From: Clostridiales bacterium
GTDB taxonomy: Bacteria > Bacillota > Clostridia > Lachnospirales > Lachnospiraceae
Direction of reading: 5' to 3'
Length of the DNA: 64,000 bases
NCBI GenBank assembly: GCA_012735495.1
Contig: JAAYHD010000026.1
Location: 27,180 to 91,179 of the forward strand
How positions within the stretch are numbered: the stretch's first letter is position 1; every line of letters starts with the position of its first letter. Position numbers and translations under genes: made by a program. The notes beneath the pieces were generated by a model. The model did no database searches. It had not been told where the DNA came from and saw only the letters and a program-made list of their open reading frames with translations. Positions 16,854 through 24,636 of this stretch are shown here, piece by piece.

Positions 16854-18575
16854 TTACCGTTTTGCCTTAATCTGCCTGTTGACTTCTTCTTCCCAGGCCT
16901 CTATGCCGTAAGCATTGACCTTATCCACAGCCTCTTTGTAAAGGCGTATGCACTCTTCCTCGGAAGAAGCCATTATTATGCGGTTAATTTCGTCTTTTAT
17001 AATGGCCGCGCATTTTGAGCTGGCTATAGCTGCTTCAGTTTCAGCCTGCATTACTATATCAATCTCGGAATAGTCCTTCCAGAAGGTTCCCTTCCAGTCT
17101 TCATGCCAGTTGAATACAGGATCCTGCTTAATGATTAAATCTCTCGGGTCTGCTCCGGCATCGGTGGAGTAGTACGGCGCAAATCTTGCGAATGCCGGCT
17201 GTCCGTCGGTTGTGTATGTCGGGAAGTTAATTACGCCGTATAAGGAACGGATGCCGCGTTTTACGTTGTATTCGGGATTAGCCTTGATCTTTGCGTCTAT
17301 TTCCGCGTTTATGTCCCTCTTGCCGTCGGCATTGATGATATAGTCCTCGCCTTCAATGCCCCAGCCGTGAAGCACGAGACCTTCATCGGAGTATAAGAAC
17401 TCCAGCAGGCGTGCGATGCGGTTTGCATGGGGAGAGGTCTTCATTATCATGAATGCCTTGCTTCCCGTATAAGCCGAGTTGTACTGCCAGACGTGATCAA
17501 CCCCGTCAGCCCTTAACTGCTGTGGAATGTAGATGATATGGGAGGTCTTTTCATTGTTCAGCAAAGCCTTGTTGGCTTCATAGATGTAATAGTAATTGCC
17601 TATGAAGGAGAATACCTTTGCCTTGTTCAACTGTCTTATAAACTGGTCGGAGGTTTGTACCGGCGCGTCCTCATATATATATCCCTCACGGTACAGTTCG
17701 TTCATGAACAGCAGCCAGGGCAGGGCATGTTCGGCTTTTAAGCCGTAAGTATAATTCTCGCCGTCCAGGGTTACGAACAAGCCGCCCCTGTAATTGCATT
17801 TATAACCGTACATTGAAAGTCCTGCCCAAAGGATGTCACCGGCGCTTCCCTTATCCATGGATATTGCGTAATATCCGTCCTCTGTCGAGTATTTTGCTCT
17901 GAAATTGTCCAGGGCCTCCTTGTAAGCGTCGAAGGATGTTATCTTGTTATTATAAATTTCCTTTACAAGAGGATACTGGACATAAAGTGTGCTGTGCCAC
18001 GGAAGCTCTTCCTGGGCACGGTTGGGATCGCTGGAATCCTCGGGATGAACCTCGCCCTCACGAAGCAGGTCTTTGTTCTCCGTTAAGTACAGGAGCTGAC
18101 CGTTTTCGTTTTTGAATATTTCGATCAGGGATGAGTTCATCTCATAAACGGTAGGAGCGTATTTCTTAAGCAGCGGCTCAAGGTCAACCAGGTCCCCGGT
18201 ATCCAGGTAATCATAGAAGGTACCGTCTCTTTTCATAACCAGCACGTCGGGATAATCCCTGGAAGCCATGAGCATCTGGAGCTGGTCGGATTCAATTCCC
18301 TGGATCTCAATTGTGGTTCCCGTGATTTCCGCTATCTTTTTCAGAACCGCGCTGTCACTGGGTGAAGGATTCTGCATGTCTGCGACCATAATCTTGATTG
18401 TTATGGGGTTTTGCCTGTCCAGCTCCTGCAGTTCTTCAAAGGTCATGTTTTCTTCGTTTTCATATGTAGTACCGGTATTTTCATCCGTTTTTTTCTTGCA
18501 TCCCGAAAGTACCGATGCTGCTGTTATCAGTATGATTATTAATGTAAAGAAGCCTGTTATGCGTCTCTTGTGCAT
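16854..18575 (-). CDS. Extracellular solute-binding lipoprotein, CUT1 (Lpl-type)
   Basis: 573 residues from the ATG at 18575, chosen because GGGAGG is eight bases upstream and the next residues are a lipoprotein signal ending ASVLSGC; the frame extends nine codons further. The large size and motifs such as KIMVADMQNPSPSDS, VLVMKRDGTFYDYLDTGDLVDL and LLEFLYSDEGLVLHGWGIEG match family 1 solute-binding proteins that work with LplB/LplC-type permeases for oligosaccharides. No ATPase gene is in the operon; CUT1 systems of this type often share an MsmX-like ATPase encoded elsewhere. Substrate unknown. Confidence 0.88.
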   Translation of the reverse strand: MHKRRITGFFTLIIILITAASVLSGCKKKTDENTGTTYENEENMTFEELQELDRQNPITIKIMVADMQNPSPSDSAVLKKIAEITGTTIEIQGIESDQLQMLMASRDYPDVLVMKRDGTFYDYLDTGDLVDLEPLLKKYAPTVYEMNSSLIEIFKNENGQLLYLTENKDLLREGEVHPEDSSDPNRAQEELPWHSTLYVQYPLVKEIYNNKITSFDAYKEALDNFRAKYSTEDGYYAISMDKGSAGDILWAGLSMYGYKCNYRGGLFVTLDGENYTYGLKAEHALPWLLFMNELYREGYIYEDAPVQTSDQFIRQLNKAKVFSFIGNYYYIYEANKALLNNEKTSHIIYIPQQLRADGVDHVWQYNSAYTGSKAFMIMKTSPHANRIARLLEFLYSDEGLVLHGWGIEGEDYIINADGKRDINAEIDAKIKANPEYNVKRGIRSLYGVINFPTYTTDGQPAFARFAPYYSTDAGADPRDLIIKQDPVFNWHEDWKGTFWKDYSEIDIVMQAETEAAIASSKCAAIIKDEINRIIMASSEEECIRLYKEAVDKVNAYGIEAWEEEVNRQIKAKR

Positions 18576-18650
18576 TAAATACACCTCCCGATATATTTCC
18601 ACGTCTGAGTGGCATGTTTTTTAATTTGTGTTGATTTATAACGCTATATA

Positions 18651-18676
18651 AACAGGAATTTTATTTGCGTCCTGTT
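18651..18676 (-). repeat. Stem-loop between permease and binding-protein genes
   Basis: Arms AACAGGA (18651-18657) and TCCTGTT (18670-18676) lie in the 114-base gap upstream of the solute-binding protein gene. Such hairpins often stabilise the upstream part of a transporter mRNA or adjust the ratio of binding protein to permease; that role is inferred. Confidence 0.4.
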
Positions 18677-18689
18677 ATTTATCAATTAT

Positions 18690-19619
18690 TTAACCCTTCA
18701 TCGAACCTACCATGATGCCCTTGACAAAGTATTTCTGCAGGAAAGGATATACGCATATGATAGGAACAACAGTAACAACCGTTATAGCCATTCGAAGGGA
18801 CAGGGGATCGGCAGTAACCGCCTCACCGTGGAATATCTCAAACATTGTCGCCCTGTCAATCATTTTTTCACCTTCGGCCTTCTTGATCATCTGCATGCAT
18901 ATGTACTGCAGGGTTCTCAGTTTGGGATCGGTGGTGTAGTACAGGGTGTCACGGTACGAGTTCCACTGCATAACCGCCGAGTAAAGGGCAACGGTGGCGT
19001 AAATAGGTTTTGATACCGGCATCAGGATCTTGAAGAACACCTTCAAATCGTGGGCACCGTCTATTTTTGCCGCTTCAAGCAGGTCCGCCGGTACGGATTT
19101 GAAATACGTCCTGAACAGCACCACATACCAGAGGTTGATTATGTGCGGTATGATATAAACCCAAAAGGTGTCGTACAGGTTAAGGTTAAGGTACAGCATG
19201 TAGGTCGGAATAAGGCCGCCGCCTCCGAAGAACATGGCAAAGAAGAAGAATGCCTTAAGGGGCTTGTACAGCAGGAAATCGCTCCTTGTGAACAGGTAGG
19301 CAAACATGGAGGAGCATAATACCGTCAGAAAAGTGCCCAGTACTGTTCTTGACACGCTTAGGAGAGTGGCGCGGAAGAGGTCTTTCTCCATGAATATAAG
19401 CCGGTATGCCTCCGTGGAGAATACGCGGGGATAAAGCCATATTCCGCCCAGCTCGGTATCCGCCGGGTGATTGAATGATACGGCCAGTACATAAATGAAA
19501 GGATATAACATTGATATTCCGATTATGCCGAGGATAATGGCCAGTATCGTATCAAATATTATGTCGCCGGTTTTCTTCTTTTTCTTTTTCCGGATTATTT
19601 CATTTTCGTTCTTTCCCAT
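18690..19619 (-). CDS. ABC sugar permease, LplC/YtcP type
   Basis: 309 residues, six membrane segments, CUT1 family. The lysine-rich N-terminus (KKKKKKTGDIIFD) leads into the first helix. The EAA loop is DLLEAAKIDGAHDLKVFFKI (about residues 195-214), and the protein ends PFLQKYFVKGIMVGSMKG, the standard LplC ending. GGAGG precedes the ATG. It is 12 bases downstream of the partner permease gene. Together they form the membrane channel for the neighbouring solute-binding protein. Confidence 0.92.
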   Translation of the reverse strand: MGKNENEIIRKKKKKKTGDIIFDTILAIILGIIGISMLYPFIYVLAVSFNHPADTELGGIWLYPRVFSTEAYRLIFMEKDLFRATLLSVSRTVLGTFLTVLCSSMFAYLFTRSDFLLYKPLKAFFFFAMFFGGGGLIPTYMLYLNLNLYDTFWVYIIPHIINLWYVVLFRTYFKSVPADLLEAAKIDGAHDLKVFFKILMPVSKPIYATVALYSAVMQWNSYRDTLYYTTDPKLRTLQYICMQMIKKAEGEKMIDRATMFEIFHGEAVTADPLSLRMAITVVTVVPIICVYPFLQKYFVKGIMVGSMKG

Positions 19620-19631
19620 AGTCCGCCTCCA

Positions 19632-20585
19632 TTACCACAGTGAGTATTCTGTCGTCTTTTGCGCGATCTTATTGGTAATATATACCAGAATGAAACCCAG
19701 CACGGTCTGAATCAGGCTGACGGCAGTCGAATATGAATACATTCCCATTGATATACCTATCTTGTAGGTATATGTTTCTATGACTTCGGCTACATGGCTT
19801 GTAACCGCATTTCCGAGCATGTAAGACGCGTCAAAGCTTGCGGAGAACAAGCCGGACATATTGGTTATCCAAAGTATCATGGCTGTGGGCAGAAGGTTCG
19901 GTATTGTAATGTATATAATCCGCTTGATTCTTCCGCAGCCGTCAATTGCCGCGGCTTCATATTGCTCCTGGTCTATTCCTGCCAGTGTTGCCAGGTAAAT
20001 GATAGCGCCCCAGCCGACTTCCTTCCATACTCTTACGAATGTTGCGAGGAACCAGAACAGGTAGGGCTTCTGCCAGAACTTATAAGGCTGGTCGACAATA
20101 CCCATGTTCTGAAGCAAGTCGTTTATCGGGCCGTTGGTTCCCAGAAGCTCCAGGAATATGTTGGCCACAACGACGAAGGATACAAAGTGCGGCAAATATG
20201 TAAGGGTCTGAATGGTCCTTTTGAACACCTTGTGAGATATTTCGTTTATCATGAGCGCCAATATAATCGGCAGGGTGTTGATGGCCAGCAGGTTTAAGGA
20301 GCTCATTGCAAGGGTATTGCGTATAATCTTCCCCAGGTCGGGGTCGGTGAAGAACTCCTTGAAGTAGTGCAGCCCGACAAATTCGCTGCCAAAAACCCCT
20401 CTTGCAGGCTTGTATCTTACGAAAGCCATCAGCCATCCGTATAAGGGCCCGTAAAAGAAGATGCCGATGTATATAATACAGGGTATGGCTATGAGAAACA
20501 GGTAGCGCTGGTTTTTCATTATCTGCCATTTTCTTGCTCTGGCTGCCGTCCTGTCGGACGTTTTAGCATGATTTTTGCCAATCAT
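19632..20585 (-). CDS. ABC sugar permease, LplB type
   Basis: 317 residues with six predicted membrane segments. The N-terminus MKNQRYLFLIAIPCIIYIGIF and FKEFFTDPDLGKIIRNTLAMS are typical of LplB permeases. The EAA loop is QEQYEAAAIDGCGRIKRIIY (about residues 214-233). AAAGGAG precedes the ATG. It partners the LplC-type permease downstream. Its position right behind the DUF1446/DUF4387 pair ties import to that pathway. Confidence 0.92.
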   Translation of the reverse strand: MIGKNHAKTSDRTAARARKWQIMKNQRYLFLIAIPCIIYIGIFFYGPLYGWLMAFVRYKPARGVFGSEFVGLHYFKEFFTDPDLGKIIRNTLAMSSLNLLAINTLPIILALMINEISHKVFKRTIQTLTYLPHFVSFVVVANIFLELLGTNGPINDLLQNMGIVDQPYKFWQKPYLFWFLATFVRVWKEVGWGAIIYLATLAGIDQEQYEAAAIDGCGRIKRIIYITIPNLLPTAMILWITNMSGLFSASFDASYMLGNAVTSHVAEVIETYTYKIGISMGMYSYSTAVSLIQTVLGFILVYITNKIAQKTTEYSLW

Positions 20586-20614
20586 TATATACTCCTTTCA
20601 GATCCCATAGAGTA

Positions 20615-20941
20615 TTATTCCAATATGGATTCGTCAAACTCTATTGAAAGCAGCGGCGCATGCTGCTGCGCTCCGTATACGTCCCGGTCCCCCGATGTGC
20701 CGGAGGAAACCTTCCTGTTATATGTAATCTTTATGCCCATTGCCTGGTCGAAATAAACCAACTCCGTTATGTCGGCAACATTTATATTATACGCTTTGGC
20801 AATGGATTCTCTAGTGATAATATTTGCCTTTTTTACTGCCTCATATTCTTTTCTGTCGGAGAAGAGAATATCCAGGGTAATTGAGAAAGGGCCGGCATTT
20901 TTGCTTCTTATAACCTTTGCGACGTCATATAATTTTTTCAT
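20615..20941 (-). CDS. DUF4387 family protein
   Basis: A 108-residue protein matching the DUF4387 pattern: LYDVAKVIRSKNAGPFSITL at the start, LDILFSDRKEYEAVK, and YFDQAMGIKITYNR near the end. Proteins of this family are regularly encoded right after DUF1446/AtuA proteins, and here the start overlaps the AtuA stop by four bases, so the two are translationally coupled and probably form one complex. Biochemical function is not established. Confidence 0.82.
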   Translation of the reverse strand: MKKLYDVAKVIRSKNAGPFSITLDILFSDRKEYEAVKKANIITRESIAKAYNINVADITELVYFDQAMGIKITYNRKVSSGTSGDRDVYGAQQHAPLLSIEFDESILE

Positions 20942-22335
20942 TCATTTTCACCAGCCTTCTTCGTTTTCTTACCCTTGGCATAGGTTTCGTATGTTACGGG
21001 GAACATGGATTTTCCGTCCGGTATCTGCAGCAGATGGTAAACTGAAAATTCGTATACCGGGCCAAACGGGATATCACTGGGGGCAAACGGAAAAGCCAGG
21101 TTGCCGGCCGTGGTCTTGCGGCCTTCGAAGTCGCAGTGCAAAAACGTGGAGCGGACATTTGCGCAGATCGCGTTGGCCATCTCCTGGGTCTTTGCCAGGG
21201 CTTCAAACAGGACCGCCACTTCATGTCCCCTAAACTCCTGGAGCTCCTGGTCCCCCATTACACCGTTGATGCCGTAGTTGTAGAAGTTAATCCGGTAATC
21301 CTCTTCCGGTATCTCGCGGATGTATTCCTTTACGCTTTTTGCAACCTTTTCCTCAATCTCCTCAAGCCTTGATATTAAAATCGGATCTCTTACGGCTCCT
21401 ATGACAAATGTCCTGTAAGCTACCTGCCTGGATCCTTCAAGCTTTATTATGTACTTTTCATCCGGTATGTAGCGGCTTCCCTTTACTCTTACCGATTCCC
21501 CGTCATCCATGGTGAAGGTGCACTCCGAAAGATCCAGGATGAAGCCGGGGCCGTGGAATACGCAGGGATTTTCCTTTTCATAGAATGTATGGGCCGCCAC
21601 ACTGGTTATATTGCAGTGGCGGACAGGATTAAGAGTGCATATGGTAAATGAGTCTTCATATAATGTGCCCAGTACACTGTCTTTTGTCGTTCCCGGTTCG
21701 GCGCACAACGCTCCGCACTCAAGGATTTTCCCCATATGATAGGATAGTCCGGGGTCAAAGCCCTTATAAATGCCGACAGCCGCAAAAATGGACGGATCAT
21801 AGGTCCTTCCGCAGACAATAATATCCGCTCCGCCTTTCAGCGCTTCTATAACAGGTTCATGGCCTATCTGTGCCACGATTGATCCGGTGCTGTCCACTGT
21901 TTCTTCCGTAAGATCCGGGATGTTTGACCCCATGGAGAAGATGCGGTTGTTGGCAATGGCATCCTTAATTATCGATTTATCAACATCGGTATATATGACC
22001 GCAAGCTTCGCATCCAGCCTGTGTTCCTTAAGGATATCCTCCACAATTTCCAGTGTCCAATTGACGTGGATCCTGGAACCTGCTCCGCCGGCCGATCCTA
22101 TGATAACCGGTATATGTCTTTTTAGTCCCTCGGGTATGATTAGGGACAGGTCTTTTCTGACCGCCATACGGCTTACTATGCTGACACCTGCTCCAAGCTT
22201 ATGTGGCCCGGCATCGGTTGAACCCGCGTCAACAACAATCGCGTCCGGATTCATAGCCAATCCGTTTCGGAACGACTGCTCGGGAAAACCGTAGCCCAAC
22301 ATGCCGCATGGAGATAAAATACTGCATTTGTTCAC
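20938..22335 (-). CDS. AtuA-like protein (DUF1446), acyclic-terpene-utilisation family
   Basis: 465 residues. The start codon is GTG at 22335 with a weak AGGG ten bases upstream. Family landmarks are DAIVVDAGSTDAGPHKLGAG, IIGSAGGAGSRIHVNWTLEI, CGRTYDPSIFAAVG and YGINGVMGDQELQ. AtuA-like proteins belong to geranyl/citronellol catabolic clusters in pseudomonads and to less well-defined clusters elsewhere; the precise reaction is not settled. It is the first gene of a nine-gene operon including a sugar-type ABC importer, so terpene use is doubtful here and a hydroxy-acid or sugar-acid pathway is as likely. Promoter and operator lie immediately upstream. Confidence 0.82.
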   Translation of the reverse strand: MNKCSILSPCGMLGYGFPEQSFRNGLAMNPDAIVVDAGSTDAGPHKLGAGVSIVSRMAVRKDLSLIIPEGLKRHIPVIIGSAGGAGSRIHVNWTLEIVEDILKEHRLDAKLAVIYTDVDKSIIKDAIANNRIFSMGSNIPDLTEETVDSTGSIVAQIGHEPVIEALKGGADIIVCGRTYDPSIFAAVGIYKGFDPGLSYHMGKILECGALCAEPGTTKDSVLGTLYEDSFTICTLNPVRHCNITSVAAHTFYEKENPCVFHGPGFILDLSECTFTMDDGESVRVKGSRYIPDEKYIIKLEGSRQVAYRTFVIGAVRDPILISRLEEIEEKVAKSVKEYIREIPEEDYRINFYNYGINGVMGDQELQEFRGHEVAVLFEALAKTQEMANAICANVRSTFLHCDFEGRKTTAGNLAFPFAPSDIPFGPVYEFSVYHLLQIPDGKSMFPVTYETYAKGKKTKKAGENE

Positions 22336-22364
22336 TTTACATCAGCCCTTGTATTATAGTCTAT

Positions 22365-22424
22365 TTGTTTAACAATTAGAATTATATCACGGTAAAAGAC
22401 AGGTGTCAATATGTATGATTGACA
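22365..22424 (-). promoter_or_regulatory. Promoter and FadR-type operator of the AtuA operon
   Basis: On the minus strand TTGACA (22409-22404) and TATAAT (22386-22381), 17 bases apart, form a perfect sigma-A promoter. Directly downstream lies TTGTTAAACAA (22375-22365), matching the FadR-subfamily pattern TNGTNNNACNA. A second perfect inverted repeat, TGTCAAT-N7-ATTGACA (22404-22424), covers the -35. Confidence 0.8.
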
Positions 22425-22529
22425 TTTTGCACAATACAAGCGTCTCATTTTATATAAATTTATTTTATTGTTAAAAAACAAATATTTCATTAGGATTTAT
22501 CATGTATTAAACTGGATTTTGAAATTAAT

Positions 22530-22575
22530 TTGACAACGGCTTGAAATAAATGTATAATCTATTTGTCTAACAAAT
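22530..22575 (+). promoter_or_regulatory. Promoter and operator of the GntR regulator gene
   Basis: TTGACA (22530-22535) and TATAAT (22553-22558) with a 17-base spacer form a perfect promoter. ATTTGTCTAACAAAT (22561-22575) is a perfect palindrome around the FadR-type core TTGTCTAACAA and covers the expected start of transcription. This predicts autorepression. Confidence 0.82.
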
Positions 22576-22617
22576 GTGATATATTTTGTAAAATATTTTC
22601 TTTGCACGGAGGTTAAT

Positions 22618-23310
22618 GTGAGATTTCCAACCATAGTTAATGAGCGATTATCCGATAAGGTGGTCAACGTAATAACGGAAAAAATTAAAACGGGAGAATT
22701 GAAACCGGGTGACAAGCTTCCCAGCGAACCGGAGCTTGCCAATGCTTTGCAGGTAAGCCGCGGGGTCCTGCGTGAGGCCCTGACAGCCCTGCAGGCCAGG
22801 GGTATTATTTACAGGAAACCGAAGGAAGGCACTTTCATCAACTCGGATGCGCTTGCGGAACTGAATGACAGCTGGGAAATTTCAATGAAGCAGGCCACAT
22901 ACCTGGACCTGATCGAGGTAAGGGAATGTCTTGAGATACGCATGGTGGAGAAGGTTATAGACCTGGCGACCGATGAGCAGATAGATGAGCTTTATGAGCT
23001 TATTGGTTCGGATGAGGCAGCCGAGGGGGACCGCTCTACGGACTACTATTTCCACTATCGCCTTGCGGAATTTTCCCGCAACATTATCTTTGTGAGCTTT
23101 ATTGATACCTATTATGAGATATTTAAGGAAATTTCAAAAATAACATCCCAGTATATATCCAGAAAAGAGGGTATATACAATGAGCATTTGGCCATTGTGG
23201 AAGCCATCAAGGCGAGGGACAAGGAACTGGCAAAGAACAGGATCCGCCACCACCTGCACATGGTCAAGGATTTTCTTCAAACCCATGACCTGGCAAATAT
23301 TAAGGATTAA
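22618..23310 (+). CDS. GntR-family transcriptional regulator, FadR subfamily
   Basis: 230 residues. I chose the GTG at 22618 because GGAGG is five bases upstream and the protein then begins at the family N-terminus (VRFPTIVNERLSDKVVNVI). The winged helix is at residues 5-72, with KPGDKLPSEPELANALQVSR and REALTALQARGIIYRK, the GntR signature. The C-terminal half is an all-helical FCD domain that would bind a small acid or metal-bound ligand (conserved-type Asp/His positions include the RHHLHMVKDF helix). It is divergent from the AtuA operon, and the same operator core is at both promoters, so it very likely controls that operon and itself. Confidence 0.92.
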   Translation: MRFPTIVNERLSDKVVNVITEKIKTGELKPGDKLPSEPELANALQVSRGVLREALTALQARGIIYRKPKEGTFINSDALAELNDSWEISMKQATYLDLIEVRECLEIRMVEKVIDLATDEQIDELYELIGSDEAAEGDRSTDYYFHYRLAEFSRNIIFVSFIDTYYEIFKEISKITSQYISRKEGIYNEHLAIVEAIKARDKELAKNRIRHHLHMVKDFLQTHDLANIKD

Positions 23311-23349
23311 ATATGCCGGGCCCGTATATGCTTTTACATCGGAGACCAT

Positions 23350-24219
23350 ATGAAAAACCAGAGTAAGAAAACAGTTATTATAAAAGAATATTTTTATATA
23401 ACGATAGGTGCCCTGCTGGTAACCGTCGGCGTATATTACTTCAAATTCCCGAACAATTTCAGTATAGGCGGCGTAACAGGCGTCGGCATCCTGTTAAGCA
23501 GTGTCCTGGGCGGCAGGATTTCATCCGGCACGATAGTGCTGGTCATTAACATGGCCCTGCTGGTCCTGGGATATATTATGTTCGGAAGAAGCTTCGGAAT
23601 AAAAACCGCATACGGAAGCCTGATTCTTTCCGTCGGGCTCAAGGTGCTGGAGATAGTAAACCCGTTGGAGCATCCGCTGACCAACGAGCCCGTCATTGAG
23701 CTGTTTTTCGCGGTGGCCCTTCCCGGAATCGGCGCGGCCATACTGTTTAACCTGGGAAGCTCGACAGGCGGCACGGATATCATAGCAATGATTTTAAAGA
23801 GGAAGACCAACATCAATATAGGGCAGGCCCTTTTAGTAACCGATATTATACTGACTTTATTGACCTTCCCCATATTCGGCATGCTGACGGGACTGTTGTC
23901 CGTGGCGGGACTGTTTACCAAGTCCGTTGTGGTCGACAATATCGTGGAAGCGCTGAACCTGTGCAAATACCTTACGGTCATATGCGACGATGCGGAAGAT
24001 ATCTGTGACTTCATCATAAAGAAATTGAACAGGAGCGCCACAATTTACGACGCCAAGGGGGCGTTCACGAACCACAAAAAGAAGATAGTCCTTACTGTAA
24101 TGTCCCGTTCGGAAGCATTGCAGCTGCAGCATTATATTAAAAGGAACCATCCCGAGGCGTTCATCCTCATTACGAACACCAGTGAAATAATCGGCCGGGG
24201 ATTCAGGGGATATTTATAA
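23350..24219 (+). CDS. YitT family membrane protein
   Basis: 289 residues. Five or six membrane segments (about residues 10-200; GALLVTVGVYYFKFPNNFSIGGVTGVG at the start, and the LGSSTGGTDIIAMIL motif near residue 140) are followed by a C-terminal DUF2179 domain (residues about 215-285, ATIYDAKGAFTNHKKKIVL). This is the usual YitT architecture; transported substrate is unknown. It starts 39 bases after the regulator gene, so it may belong to the regulator transcript, but it is a common stand-alone gene in Firmicutes. Confidence 0.88.
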   Translation: MKNQSKKTVIIKEYFYITIGALLVTVGVYYFKFPNNFSIGGVTGVGILLSSVLGGRISSGTIVLVINMALLVLGYIMFGRSFGIKTAYGSLILSVGLKVLEIVNPLEHPLTNEPVIELFFAVALPGIGAAILFNLGSSTGGTDIIAMILKRKTNINIGQALLVTDIILTLLTFPIFGMLTGLLSVAGLFTKSVVVDNIVEALNLCKYLTVICDDAEDICDFIIKKLNRSATIYDAKGAFTNHKKKIVLTVMSRSEALQLQHYIKRNHPEAFILITNTSEIIGRGFRGYL

Positions 24220-24301
24220 TATAGGAAGCAACAGGTGATATTTATAATTAATATAGGAAGTAATATAAAATGGAATAACGGCTCAGGACAATCGGAACCT
24301 C

Positions 24302-24330
24302 TTGACATTCCGGAGCATTTATTATATCAT
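24302..24330 (+). promoter_or_regulatory. Promoter of the T-box/ileS transcript
   Basis: TTGACA (24302-24307), 17-base spacer, TATCAT (24325-24330). Transcription would begin near 24337, just ahead of the T-box stem I. Confidence 0.65.
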
Positions 24331-24344
24331 GTATAAAATTAATA

Positions 24345-24604
24345 AACTCAAAAACGATGACGGAGAGAGTAAGCTCCTTGCAAAAATCACAGCGAGCCGG
24401 GGACAGGTGCAAGCCCGGTATGAGTAGCGGATGTCCGAAGATCACTCCATAGTTGCCAGGCCCAAAGATGGGGGTTCCCGTTCAGTAGGTCGAGCCGGTG
24501 TCCACCGTTATATGGATAGTGTATGAATGCCGCAAGGCAGTGTATACGAAAAGGTGGTTAATGAGAATGCATTGCTCTCATCCTGTTTCGGATGGGAGCT
24601 TTTT
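24345..24604 (+). promoter_or_regulatory. T-box riboswitch, isoleucine-specific
   Basis: The leader contains the stem I landmarks AGAGAGTA (24364-24371) and AGCGAGCCGGGGACAGGTGC (24391-24410). The specifier region GAAGATCAC places the isoleucine codon ATC at 24441-24443. The T-box sequence AAGGTGGTTAATGAGA (24551-24566) holds UGGU, which pairs with the ACCA end of uncharged tRNA. An antiterminator forms from GG/CC and ATGAGA/TCTCAT flanking the UGGUUA bulge. The competing terminator has arms 24574-24583 and 24590-24599 followed by TTTTT. Uncharged tRNA-Ile should turn on ileS. Confidence 0.93.
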
Positions 24605-24636
24605 AATTAATGATGTTGATATATGAGGAGGAAGAC

